From contig CAMPKP010000155.1 in the NCBI GenBank assembly GCA_946887295.1, positions 1 through 7,490 on the forward strand: DNA of 7,490 bases. The letters are read 5' to 3'. Positions 1-6,791 of the stretch are shown here, one piece after another. This DNA is from an uncultured Gemmatimonadota bacterium. Lineage in GTDB: Bacteria > Gemmatimonadota > Gemmatimonadetes > Gemmatimonadales > GWC2-71-9. The number at the start of each line of letters is the position of its first letter. Within the stretch, counting starts at the first letter, position 1. Under the pieces are notes generated by a model. The model saw only the letters and a program-made list of their open reading frames with translations. It had not been told where the DNA came from and did no database searches. A program made the translations under genes and the position numbers.

Positions 1-125
1 TCGGCATCGCCGCCTCGAGAGCGCCCAGGCCGTCACGGGCCAGGCTGAAGAGCCTTGTGACCCACACCGTGTTCGGCGTCGGGCTGTACGTCTGCGCACT
101 GGGAACCGCCGAGATCATCCGCTGA
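1..125 (+). CDS. C-terminal tail of a probable membrane protein (partial)
   Basis: The frame beginning at base 3 is open from the window edge to a TGA at 123-125, giving about 40 residues. The last part (SLVTHTVFGVGLYVCALG, then TAEIIR) is a hydrophobic stretch of about 20 residues after an Arg/Lys-rich segment. This fits a final transmembrane helix with a short tail. A motif of this kind (a His followed by an FGVGLY-like run) is seen at the end of several uncharacterised small integral membrane proteins, but I cannot assign a family from 40 residues. The gene points toward the GMC oxidoreductase gene and overlaps its 3' end by 11 bases, so no intergenic terminator separates them. The start lies outside the window. 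It is probably real coding sequence because the hydrophobic pattern and stop position are sensible, but the short length keeps confidence moderate. Confidence 0.55.
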   Translation, partial: GIAASRAPRPSRARLKSLVTHTVFGVGLYVCALGTAEIIR

Positions 126-1698
126 CCACCCGCCTTAGATGGTCCCCCAGCCGAACCGCCAGCGCGACGATCGTCAGCGTGGGATTCGCGTAGCCACCGC
201 TCGGAAAGACGGAGCTGCCGGTGGCGAACAGGTTCGACGTTCCGTGGACCCGGCTGTTCTCGTCCACGACGCCGTGCCGGGGCGCCCGGTGCATCCGGGT
301 GGTTCCCATGTGGTGCTTGCCGCCCTCCAGCGCCTGCCGCCAGGCCGCCGGCGCGTCTGGAAAGGCGCGCTCCAGATGGCCGACGCCGGCCTGCCTGACC
401 GTCCGGTCGAAGAGATCGGTCACGCGGCGCATGTTCTCGACGTCCGCGTCGGCGATCCGCCACTCGATGCGTACCCTGCGCCTGCCGAGGCGGTCCCGCT
501 CGTCGCTCAGCGTCACGCGGTTGTCGTAGCGGAATCCGGTCTCGAAGGCCGCGCGCATCCGCCACCGCCGTGCCGGCCCATGTCTCACCACGAGCTTGCG
601 TGCCAGCGCCACGGCCAGCCGGTGCGGGGCTCTGATGGCCCGCGCGACATACGGCCACGCCGCTCCCGGCACCCCTCGCTGCTTGGCCTTGTTCCACAGC
701 TGCAGCAGGGCCTTCACCTCCTCGCTCGCGAAGACCCGATGGGCCTCGTATCGGGGGTGGAAGAACAGGGCCGCATTCATGAGGCGCTCGCGCTCCACGG
801 CCTCGCGGCGGAGTGAGAGGACCCCCCGCACCGAGCTCGCTCCCCCGCTCGGGTCGACCGGCCGGCCTCGATAGAAATCCAGGGAGTCCGGCTCCCGCAG
901 CACCAGGGTGCCCGGATCGACGTACGCGTGATCGGTGAAATAGCGGCCGACGAGCCCGCCGGCGTCGCCGGGCACGCCGGCCTGCTCGTCGGCGGAGAGC
1001 AGCAGGAGCCGGGGATTCTCGACGCCGCCGGCGGCGAGCACGAACCGGTCGGCGCGGATCGTCAGGTCGTGTCCGTCGAGCGTGCGGATCTCGACCGCGG
1101 AGCAGGCCCCGCCCTCCAGACGGGCTCGCGTGACCGGGGCGTGCAGCACCAGGTCGACGCCCCTCGACCGCTCCAGTCGCTCGCGGTAGCGACCGCCGAA
1201 GTTCTGGATCCGGACGTGAAAGATCTCGTTGGTGAAGGCGGGATCGCCCGGCAGCAGCCGGCGTGACCCCAGGACACCGTCCCAGTGCCCGGGATCGTAC
1301 TCGAAGGCGGCGAGCCCGCAGATCTCGTGGGCCCGGGCATAGTAGGGACGGAGCTCGTCGAGGCCGAAGGGCCAGCCGCCGGCGTCGCACCAGTCCCTCG
1401 GCTCGAAATCGAGCGCCTCGAGCGGACGGCACCATCCCGCCCACACCGTCGTCGAGCCGCCGAGGGCGCCGACGCGGGTGTCGCGCAGCATGGGATACGC
1501 CTGGCCGACGACCTCGCCGTCGAACAGGCGCTGAGTCTCCGCCTCGTACACCGGTCCGCCCGCCTCCAGCAGGCAGACCCGCAATCCCGTCGCCTCGAGC
1601 TCCAGGGCGAGCGTGATGCCCGCCGCGCCGGCGCCCACGATGCAGAGGTCGTAGCGCGGCGGCTCGTGCCCGAGCCCCTTCGACGCATCGAGAATCAT
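115..1698 (-). CDS. GMC-family FAD-dependent oxidoreductase
   Basis: Predicted 527-residue flavoenzyme of the glucose-methanol-choline oxidoreductase family, which oxidises alcohols or sugar hydroxyls using FAD. The N-terminal Rossmann motif IVGAGAAG (residues 20-27) is followed by the ribose-binding acid in LLEAGG (E45). A second FAD-contact region, LGGSTTVWAG, lies near residue 80, and VLAAGGVENPRLLL is the conserved strand before the substrate domain. The C-terminal catalytic region has KHHMGTTRM (461-469) and then SGGYANPTLT, with Asn505, matching the His and Asn/His catalytic pair of the family. Length is normal. There is no signal peptide or Tat motif, so it should be cytoplasmic. The ATG at 1698 leaves 15 residues before the Rossmann strand, a normal length, but no good Shine-Dalgarno precedes it. 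It is transcribed alone, divergently from a glycosyltransferase operon, which suggests a glycan-related or lipid-related substrate. That is inference; the substrate is unknown. Confidence 0.93.
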   Translation of the reverse strand: MILDASKGLGHEPPRYDLCIVGAGAAGITLALELEATGLRVCLLEAGGPVYEAETQRLFDGEVVGQAYPMLRDTRVGALGGSTTVWAGWCRPLEALDFEPRDWCDAGGWPFGLDELRPYYARAHEICGLAAFEYDPGHWDGVLGSRRLLPGDPAFTNEIFHVRIQNFGGRYRERLERSRGVDLVLHAPVTRARLEGGACSAVEIRTLDGHDLTIRADRFVLAAGGVENPRLLLLSADEQAGVPGDAGGLVGRYFTDHAYVDPGTLVLREPDSLDFYRGRPVDPSGGASSVRGVLSLRREAVERERLMNAALFFHPRYEAHRVFASEEVKALLQLWNKAKQRGVPGAAWPYVARAIRAPHRLAVALARKLVVRHGPARRWRMRAAFETGFRYDNRVTLSDERDRLGRRRVRIEWRIADADVENMRRVTDLFDRTVRQAGVGHLERAFPDAPAAWRQALEGGKHHMGTTRMHRAPRHGVVDENSRVHGTSNLFATGSSVFPSGGYANPTLTIVALAVRLGDHLRRVVSG

Positions 1699-1788
1699 GG
1701 TGCGAGGTCCATGGTATTATTCCGCCGATCTCTAATGGCGGCAGCAATCCGCGTCAACGTCGCTCGCCCCGTGACACGACAGGTACCC
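1699..1788. promoter_or_regulatory. Divergent gene start region with AT-rich patch
   Basis: Only 12 bases separate the GMC start codon (1698, minus) from the first possible ATG of the glycosyltransferase (1711, plus). The patch at 1711-1721 is unusually AT-rich for this window and contains TATTAT (1715-1720, plus strand), five of six matches to a sigma70 -10 box. Its other strand reads AATAAT. No convincing -35 box sits 16-18 bases upstream in the plus direction. If TATTAT is a working -10 box, transcription would begin near 1727, which would exclude the ATG at 1711 and favour 1735, 1771 or 1789 as the glycosyltransferase start. This is a weak promoter call resting on composition and position. 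Confidence 0.3.
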
Positions 1789-2856
1789 GTGACCGCTCGT
1801 CGCGTCTCCGTCGGCATCGTGAATCACAATGGGGAGTCGTATCTCATGCGGACGCTCCACGCCGTGGCCGGCCTGGGCCCCGCCGTGGACGACGTGCTGC
1901 TGATCGACAGCGGGTCCACCGACCGCGGCCCCGCGCTCGTGCGGGAGCATTTCCCCCGGGTGCGGGTGATCGAGCTGGGAGCCAACCTCGGCCCGGGCGC
2001 GGCGCGCAACCGGGCCATCGGGGAGGCGGCGCACGACCGGGTCCTGCTGATCGACAACGACGTGGAGCCGCTGCCCGGCAGCGTGAGCGCGCTGGCCGCG
2101 GCCCTCGACGCCCACCCCAATGCGATCCTGGCGATGGCGGCGGTGCTCTACGAGCGGGCGCCGCACACGGTCCAGTATGTCGGGGCCGCGCCGCATTTCC
2201 TGGGCACGCCGGGACTGCTCCATGCGGATACTCCCGTGGCGCAGCTCGACGATGTCGTGCGCGTGGCGGGCACGGCCATCACCTGCTGCGTCATGGTGGA
2301 CCGGGCGCGCTTCGGCGACCGGCGGTGGTTCGACGAGCGCCTCTTCTTCTATCTGGAGGACCACGAGTTCGGCCTGCGGGCCAGCCTCCAGGGGTACGAC
2401 TGCCTCACCGTTCCCGAGGCCCGGTGCCTGCACCGGGCGGGCACCATCGGCGTGTCCATCCGCGAGACCGGACGCTTCACGCCGGTCCGGGTACGCTACA
2501 CCATCCGCAACCGCTGGCTGACGATCCTGATGCTGTACCAGCCCGGTACGCTGCTCCGGTTCGCCCCGGCCCTGTCCCTGTTCGAGGTGCTGCAGCTGGT
2601 CGGCGCGGTCAGGAAAGGCTGGATCGGGCACTGGCTCTGGGCGACCGGGTCGGCGGCCCGGATGCTGCCGCACGTGCTGCGCGTGCGCCGGGCCATGCGG
2701 ACGAGCCGGCGGCGCCGGGACCTCGAGGTCCTGCGCGCGGGCCCCTTCCCCTTCAACACGGTGTGGCGCCGCTCCGCGGCGGAACGCGCGGCGCAGCGCG
2801 CCCTCGACCTGGTCGCCCGGCTCAACTGGCGGGCGGCGGGTGGACGCGCTCCATGA
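1711..2856 (+). CDS. Family 2 glycosyltransferase (GT-A fold)
   Basis: Predicted inverting glycosyltransferase, 381 residues from the ATG at 1711, adding a sugar from a nucleotide donor to a lipid-linked acceptor at the inner face of the membrane. The GT-A core begins with VSVGIVNHNGESYL (from residue 32), then VLLIDSGSTDRG, NLGPGAARNRAI and the metal/nucleotide-binding VLLIDNDVEP (D115-N-D117). The acceptor-side acidic motif is FFYLEDHEFGLR (E216, D217), typical of rhamnosyltransferase-like GT2 enzymes. A hydrophobic stretch around 282-312 followed by an Arg-rich segment suggests membrane association. The start is uncertain: ATG 1711 has GAGG only 3 bases upstream, ATG 1735 has no ribosome site, and GTG 1789 has AGG at good spacing and places the first strand seven residues in, as is usual for the family. 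Everything from about 1789 onward is secure. It is the first gene of an operon, overlapping the flippase gene by an ATGA. Confidence 0.9.
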   Translation: MVLFRRSLMAAAIRVNVARPVTRQVPVTARRVSVGIVNHNGESYLMRTLHAVAGLGPAVDDVLLIDSGSTDRGPALVREHFPRVRVIELGANLGPGAARNRAIGEAAHDRVLLIDNDVEPLPGSVSALAAALDAHPNAILAMAAVLYERAPHTVQYVGAAPHFLGTPGLLHADTPVAQLDDVVRVAGTAITCCVMVDRARFGDRRWFDERLFFYLEDHEFGLRASLQGYDCLTVPEARCLHRAGTIGVSIRETGRFTPVRVRYTIRNRWLTILMLYQPGTLLRFAPALSLFEVLQLVGAVRKGWIGHWLWATGSAARMLPHVLRVRRAMRTSRRRRDLEVLRAGPFPFNTVWRRSAAERAAQRALDLVARLNWRAAGGRAP

Positions 2857-4094
2857 CGGAGGGCCGGACCCGCCGCCACCTGCTGATCGCCTTCTCCTCG
2901 CAGCTCGGCTTCAAGCTGCTCGGCTTCGCCGTGCTCGCGCTCATGGCCCGGGGGCTGTCCCAGGCGGAGTACGGAAAGCTGATGTTCGCCCTGACGCTCT
3001 GCGGGGTGACCGTGCTCGTCACCGACCTGGGCGCGAGCACCGACCTGTCCCGGCGCGTGGCGGCCGCGCCCGGCGGAGCGCGGCGCCGGCTCGAAGCCGT
3101 GCTGTCGGCGCGCCTGCCGCTGCTCGCGGCATATCTCGTTCTCCTGTCCGCCTGGGTGGCGGTCACCAAGCCGGACGCGCTGGCGGTGGCCGTGGCGATC
3201 GCGGTCTTCAGCGCGCTCAAGGACGTCTACCGTACCTACTCCTCGCTCTTCCTGGGGCTGCACCGCGTCGGGTACGCGGCTGCGACGTACGGGATCTCGC
3301 TGCTGGTGCTCCTGGCCGCGGTGGCCGCCGGCACCATGACCGGCGCCGGCCTGGCGTGGATGACCGGGGCCCACGTGCTCAGCGGTGCGGTGCTCCTGGC
3401 CGCGGCCGCCGGCATCACGCGACTCAGGATCGGGCCCATCCGGCTCCGATGGGGGTGGCGCCTGATGCAGCCGGTCTTCGGGAGGTCCGTCTGGCTGTTC
3501 GCGCTTTCGCTCGCGGGCCTGGCGCACTTCTCCGCCGATACGGTGATGCTGGGCTACATGCAGCCGTACGAGCAGGTCGCCCGCTACCAGGCGGCTGCGA
3601 CGCTGCTCGAGGCGTCCCAGTTCGCCGTCCGGCCCCTCACCCTGATCCTGCTCCCGGTGTGCGCGGCGCTCGCATCCCGGCAGCAGTGGGACGACCTGCG
3701 CCGCCTGATGCACAGGATGTTCGCCGGCATGGCCGTGCTCGGCGTGGCGGCGTGGGGCTTCGTGGCCCTGCTGTCGCTTCCGATCATACGGATCGTCTAC
3801 ACCGCCGCCTACGATGATTCGGCCGAGGTGCTGCGGGTGCTGTACCTGAGCGTTCCGGGACTCTACGCCGCGACGGTGGCGATGCTGGTCGCGTCGTCCA
3901 CGATGGGGGAGAAGCGGGCGGTGCTCATCATGGCGGCCGGCGTCACCCTCAACGTCGCGCTCAACCTGGTGGCGATCCCGCGCTATGGGGCGCTGGGCGC
4001 GGCCTGGGTCACGGTGGCATCGCAGACCTTCGTCGGCCTGTGGTTGATCGGCGACGCCTACCGGAGCGTGGCACGCCGCCCCCCGGATGACTGA
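2853..4094 (+). CDS. Wzx-like polysaccharide flippase (MOP superfamily)
   Basis: Predicted 413-residue integral membrane protein that would move undecaprenyl-linked oligosaccharides from the cytoplasmic to the periplasmic face. Hydrophobic segments can be counted at roughly 10-34, 42-60, 86-105, 108-122, 138-160, 163-188, 210-230, 260-286, 300-325, 335-357, 362-386 and 388-410, close to the 12 helices of the family. The N-terminus (AFSSQLGFKLLGFAVLALMA, then RGLSQAEYGKL) is the classic first-helix pattern. The ADTVMLGYM segment followed by VARYQAA near residue 228 and GALGAAWVTVAS near 389 are also typical of Wzx/RfbX transporters. Length is standard. The ATG at 2853 overlaps the preceding stop codon (ATGA), suggesting translational coupling, and the 3' end overlaps the next glycosyltransferase by 8 bases. 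Substrate specificity cannot be read from sequence in this family. Confidence 0.92.
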   Translation: MTEGRTRRHLLIAFSSQLGFKLLGFAVLALMARGLSQAEYGKLMFALTLCGVTVLVTDLGASTDLSRRVAAAPGGARRRLEAVLSARLPLLAAYLVLLSAWVAVTKPDALAVAVAIAVFSALKDVYRTYSSLFLGLHRVGYAAATYGISLLVLLAAVAAGTMTGAGLAWMTGAHVLSGAVLLAAAAGITRLRIGPIRLRWGWRLMQPVFGRSVWLFALSLAGLAHFSADTVMLGYMQPYEQVARYQAAATLLEASQFAVRPLTLILLPVCAALASRQQWDDLRRLMHRMFAGMAVLGVAAWGFVALLSLPIIRIVYTAAYDDSAEVLRVLYLSVPGLYAATVAMLVASSTMGEKRAVLIMAAGVTLNVALNLVAIPRYGALGAAWVTVASQTFVGLWLIGDAYRSVARRPPDD

Positions 4095-5247
4095 GCCCCT
4101 TCGCATCGCCATGATCGCGGCCTGCCCGTTTCCCTGGCCGCGCGGCACCCCCATCCGGATTCACCGGATCGCCGAAGCCGTGGCGGGCCGGGGACACGCG
4201 GTGCACGTCGTGACCTACCACCTGGGCGAGGAGCTGGCCGACGCTCCGTTCGTCGTCCATCGGATCCGTGACGTTCCCGCCTATCGTCGCACCGAGCCGG
4301 GACCCACGGTGCGCAAGCTCTTCCAGCTCGATCCGATGCTGGTCGGGCTGCTGCGCCGCCTGCATCGGGAGATCCCGTTCGACCTGGTCCATGCGCACCA
4401 CTACGAGGGCCTGCTCGTCGCGTCCCACGCGCTCCGGGCCACGCCGATCGTGTACGATGCTCATACCCTGCTCGCCAGCGAGCTGCCCACGTATCCGCTC
4501 GGCCTGCCGCGCCGCTGCGTCCGGGCGGTCGCCCCGTGGCTCGACCGTCACCTGCCTCGACGCGCCCACCGCATCATCGCCGTCAGCGAGACGATTCGCG
4601 GCGCGCTCACGACCCTCGGCGCCGCCGAGCCCTGGCGCATGCACGTCATTCCCAACGGTGTGGAGTGGCAGCACTTCCCGGCCGCCCGAGGGAGCACGCC
4701 GGAGCGGCGCACGGTCATCTTCACCGGGAATCTCGCCCCCTATCAAGGGGTGGACCTCATGCTCGAGGCGTTCGCCAGGCTGCAGGCGCGCCGGGCCGAC
4801 GTGCGCCTGATGATCGTGACCGATTCGTCGTTCGCACCCTTCGAGGCACTGGCGCGGCGGCTCGGCGTGCGGACCGCCGTGGATCTGCGCCGGGCCGCGT
4901 TTCCGGAACAGCCGGCCCTGCTCGCCGCGGCCACAGTCGCCGTCAACCCTCGGGTCCAATGTGACGGTATACCGCAGAAGCTGCTCAACTACATGGCCGC
5001 CGGCCTGCCGATCGCGTCCTTCGAGGGCTCGGCGGGTCCCCTGCGGCACGAGGTGACCGGCCTGCGCGTGCCCGATGGCGATACGGCCGCCATGGCCGAC
5101 GCCATGGAGCGGCTGCTGGCCGATCGCGCGCTGGCGGGGACGCTGGGCGACGCCGCGCGCGAGCAGGCGCGGCGCGAGTTCTCCTGGGACCGGGTGGCCG
5201 AGCGGGTCGAGCAGGTCTACCGCGAAGCCATCGCGGAGGCGCGCTAG
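4087..5247 (+). CDS. Family 4 glycosyltransferase (GT-B fold)
   Basis: Predicted retaining glycosyltransferase of 386 residues, cytoplasmic, acting on the same lipid-linked glycan as its operon partners. The N-terminal GT-B domain has the glycine-containing acceptor loop PWPRGTPIRIHRIAEA (17-32), RGHAVHVVTYHLG, and VYDAHTLLASELP (122-134). The donor domain begins around VIPNGVEW (187-194) and has FTGNLAPYQGVDLMLEAF (212-229). The usual EX7E motif is altered: the aligned segment reads CDGIPQKLLNYMAAGLPI, with Asp293 and Asn301 in place of the two Glu residues, although the surrounding KLLNYMAAG pattern is familiar from some GT4 subfamilies. The ATG at 4087 lies inside the flippase gene (8-base overlap) with no evident ribosome site, so translation is probably coupled. 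The TAG stop shares a CTAG palindrome with the stop of the convergent AlkP gene. Donor and acceptor are not assignable. Confidence 0.92.
   Translation: MTEPLRIAMIAACPFPWPRGTPIRIHRIAEAVAGRGHAVHVVTYHLGEELADAPFVVHRIRDVPAYRRTEPGPTVRKLFQLDPMLVGLLRRLHREIPFDLVHAHHYEGLLVASHALRATPIVYDAHTLLASELPTYPLGLPRRCVRAVAPWLDRHLPRRAHRIIAVSETIRGALTTLGAAEPWRMHVIPNGVEWQHFPAARGSTPERRTVIFTGNLAPYQGVDLMLEAFARLQARRADVRLMIVTDSSFAPFEALARRLGVRTAVDLRRAAFPEQPALLAAATVAVNPRVQCDGIPQKLLNYMAAGLPIASFEGSAGPLRHEVTGLRVPDGDTAAMADAMERLLADRALAGTLGDAAREQARREFSWDRVAERVEQVYREAIAEAR
5244..5247. other. Shared CTAG: interlocked stop codons of convergent genes
   Basis: The plus-strand TAG (5245-5247) ends the family 4 glycosyltransferase and the minus-strand TAG (5246-5244) ends the AlkP gene. 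Both are read from one CTAG palindrome. There is therefore no room for an intergenic terminator between the operons, and each transcript is expected to run into the opposing gene unless termination lies inside coding sequence. Confidence 0.9.
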
Positions 5248-6791
5248 TCGCCCAGCAGCTCCTCGATCGGCCGGCCCGCGAAATGGGGCGGGCGCGGCGC
5301 GCCGAGCCACTGGAAGACGGTGGGGATGAGGTCGGCGGTGTCGTACGTCCGGGCACTCGGTCCCGGCCGGATCCCGGGTCCCCTGGCGACGAACCAGCCA
5401 TGGGGCGTGTGATTGCCCGAGCGGCCGGAGGCCAGCTTCCGGCCCTTGGGCCAGCGGATCTCGCCGAACTCGTCGGACACCAGGCCGCTGGACGCCCACG
5501 CCGGGCCCGGCGGGTCCCACAGCACGACCAGATCGGGAAGAAAGCGGCGGCGCGGCGCGGCGGGGGAGATCAGCTCGTCCACCTTGATCGTGCCCCGGAT
5601 CACGGGCCTGCCGGTCGCGATGTCGCGGAAGCTCCGCAGCGCGGCGTCCACCTCGGCGATCACGCGATCGGCGTCCTCGGGATCCACGCAGCCTTGTTTC
5701 TCACGCCCCTTGAGATTGAGGCGGACGTACCCGTTGTAGTCCATCGGCAGGGCGAAGTACTTCGTGCGGGGCCAGTCGTGCATGCGGCGGGACCAGAGCG
5801 ATACCAGCGCCTTGTTCCAGGCGTTTGGGATGCGGCGGGTCACCTGGCGCACCAGCGTCCACGGCAGCGACTGCCGGAGGCGGAACAGCATGCCGGGCCT
5901 TGCCGGCGCGCCGCCGCGGCCCCGGTGGATCCGCTCGAGGATACGGGGCAGGAACTCGTACCAGCCGTCGTTGGGCCCCATGCCGTGGAGCGCGAACACG
6001 ACGACGCGGGCGTCCGGCGGGGCGGCGTCGAGCACCCGACCCAGGGCTTCGTCGGCCGACGTGTAGCAGTCGTCCAGGCTTCCTTCCAGAACCGCGCGCG
6101 TGGACCCGTCACCATCCGCGCCGTCGATCTGCGACAGGTCCCACAGATAGTGCGAGCCTCGGTGCACCAGCCCGAACACGGCCAGGAACAGGTCGAAGCG
6201 GTCGTGCGTCAACAGGTCGCGGCAGATGTCGGCGAACTGGCGGTTCCCGCTCAGCACCTCCTGGCGCTGCGCCAGCAGCGTCGCGGCGCTCTGCGGGCCG
6301 AAGACTTCCGCGGTCATGCGGGGCCCGCCGTGCCGCTCCGAGAGCCGGGCCCAGAGCTCCGCCGGGAGCGCATTGTGCCCGAAGTCGTCGTGGCACTGCC
6401 ATCCGTTCAGCGCCGTCATGTTGGGCCGCGTCGGGAGCGCGGTCGCATACGGCAGGTCGAGGATCGCGAGGCGATACGATGGGTCCAGCGACAGCCAGAA
6501 CGGCTGTACCGGCAGCCACGCGGGGTCGACGTACTGCAGGCGCTGGCGATCGGGGTTCCAGATCTTGTTGAAGTACCAGCCCTGCTCGCCCAGGCGCGAC
6601 GAGCAGAAGAAGGTGGACCAGACCAGGCTCAGGAAGTGCGGCGGCTCGGTCTGCAGCCGACCCCAGCGCCCCTCCTGGCGCAGCCTGGCCAGGTTCGGCA
6701 TCCGGCCATCGGCCACCAGCCGGTCCACCACGTCGATCTCCGCCGCATCGAGACCGATGAGGATGACGGGAGGGGTGTCGCTCGTCGTCAC
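5244..6791 (-). CDS. AlkP-superfamily phosphohydrolase/phosphodiesterase-like protein
   Basis: Predicted 515-residue member of the alkaline phosphatase superfamily, nearest to the type I phosphodiesterase/nucleotide pyrophosphatase and COG3379-like groups, which act on phosphate esters with two metal ions. Strand one, PPVILIGLDAAEIDVV, carries metal ligand D15. The nucleophile region is PPHFLSLVWSTFFCSSRLGE (51-70), where Ser55 or Ser59 could take the nucleophile role. Further conserved pieces are VHRGSHYLW (H210, H214), VVFALHGMGPNDGW (H269), LPDLVVLWD, and GNHTPHGWFVARGPGI (H461). Canonical Asp residues expected at 210 and 268 appear as His and Leu. The sequence starts directly with the core fold and has no signal peptide, so it should be cytoplasmic. 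The start is a GTG at 6791, overlapping the TGA of the upstream lipoprotein gene (GTGA) with no ribosome site of its own, implying translational coupling. Proximity to glycan genes suggests a sugar-phosphate or nucleotide-sugar substrate; this is inference. Confidence 0.88.
   Translation of the reverse strand: MTTSDTPPVILIGLDAAEIDVVDRLVADGRMPNLARLRQEGRWGRLQTEPPHFLSLVWSTFFCSSRLGEQGWYFNKIWNPDRQRLQYVDPAWLPVQPFWLSLDPSYRLAILDLPYATALPTRPNMTALNGWQCHDDFGHNALPAELWARLSERHGGPRMTAEVFGPQSAATLLAQRQEVLSGNRQFADICRDLLTHDRFDLFLAVFGLVHRGSHYLWDLSQIDGADGDGSTRAVLEGSLDDCYTSADEALGRVLDAAPPDARVVVFALHGMGPNDGWYEFLPRILERIHRGRGGAPARPGMLFRLRQSLPWTLVRQVTRRIPNAWNKALVSLWSRRMHDWPRTKYFALPMDYNGYVRLNLKGREKQGCVDPEDADRVIAEVDAALRSFRDIATGRPVIRGTIKVDELISPAAPRRRFLPDLVVLWDPPGPAWASSGLVSDEFGEIRWPKGRKLASGRSGNHTPHGWFVARGPGIRPGPSARTYDTADLIPTVFQWLGAPRPPHFAGRPIEELLGD

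Noticed and set aside
1285..1710. N-terminal extension of the family 2 glycosyltransferase frame back to 1285
   Set aside because: This part lies entirely antisense to the conserved FAD-binding region of the GMC oxidoreductase, has no glycosyltransferase features, and precedes the normal GT-A start.
2496..4154. Minus-strand open frame of about 550 codons opposite the flippase
   Set aside because: It is rich in Arg, His, Gln and Gly with no recognisable fold, a typical antisense shadow in GC-rich DNA. The opposing flippase frame has clear membrane helices and family motifs.
4009..5520. Minus-strand open frame of about 500 codons opposite the family 4 glycosyltransferase
   Set aside because: Low-complexity composition and no motifs; the opposing frame has clear GT-B motifs.
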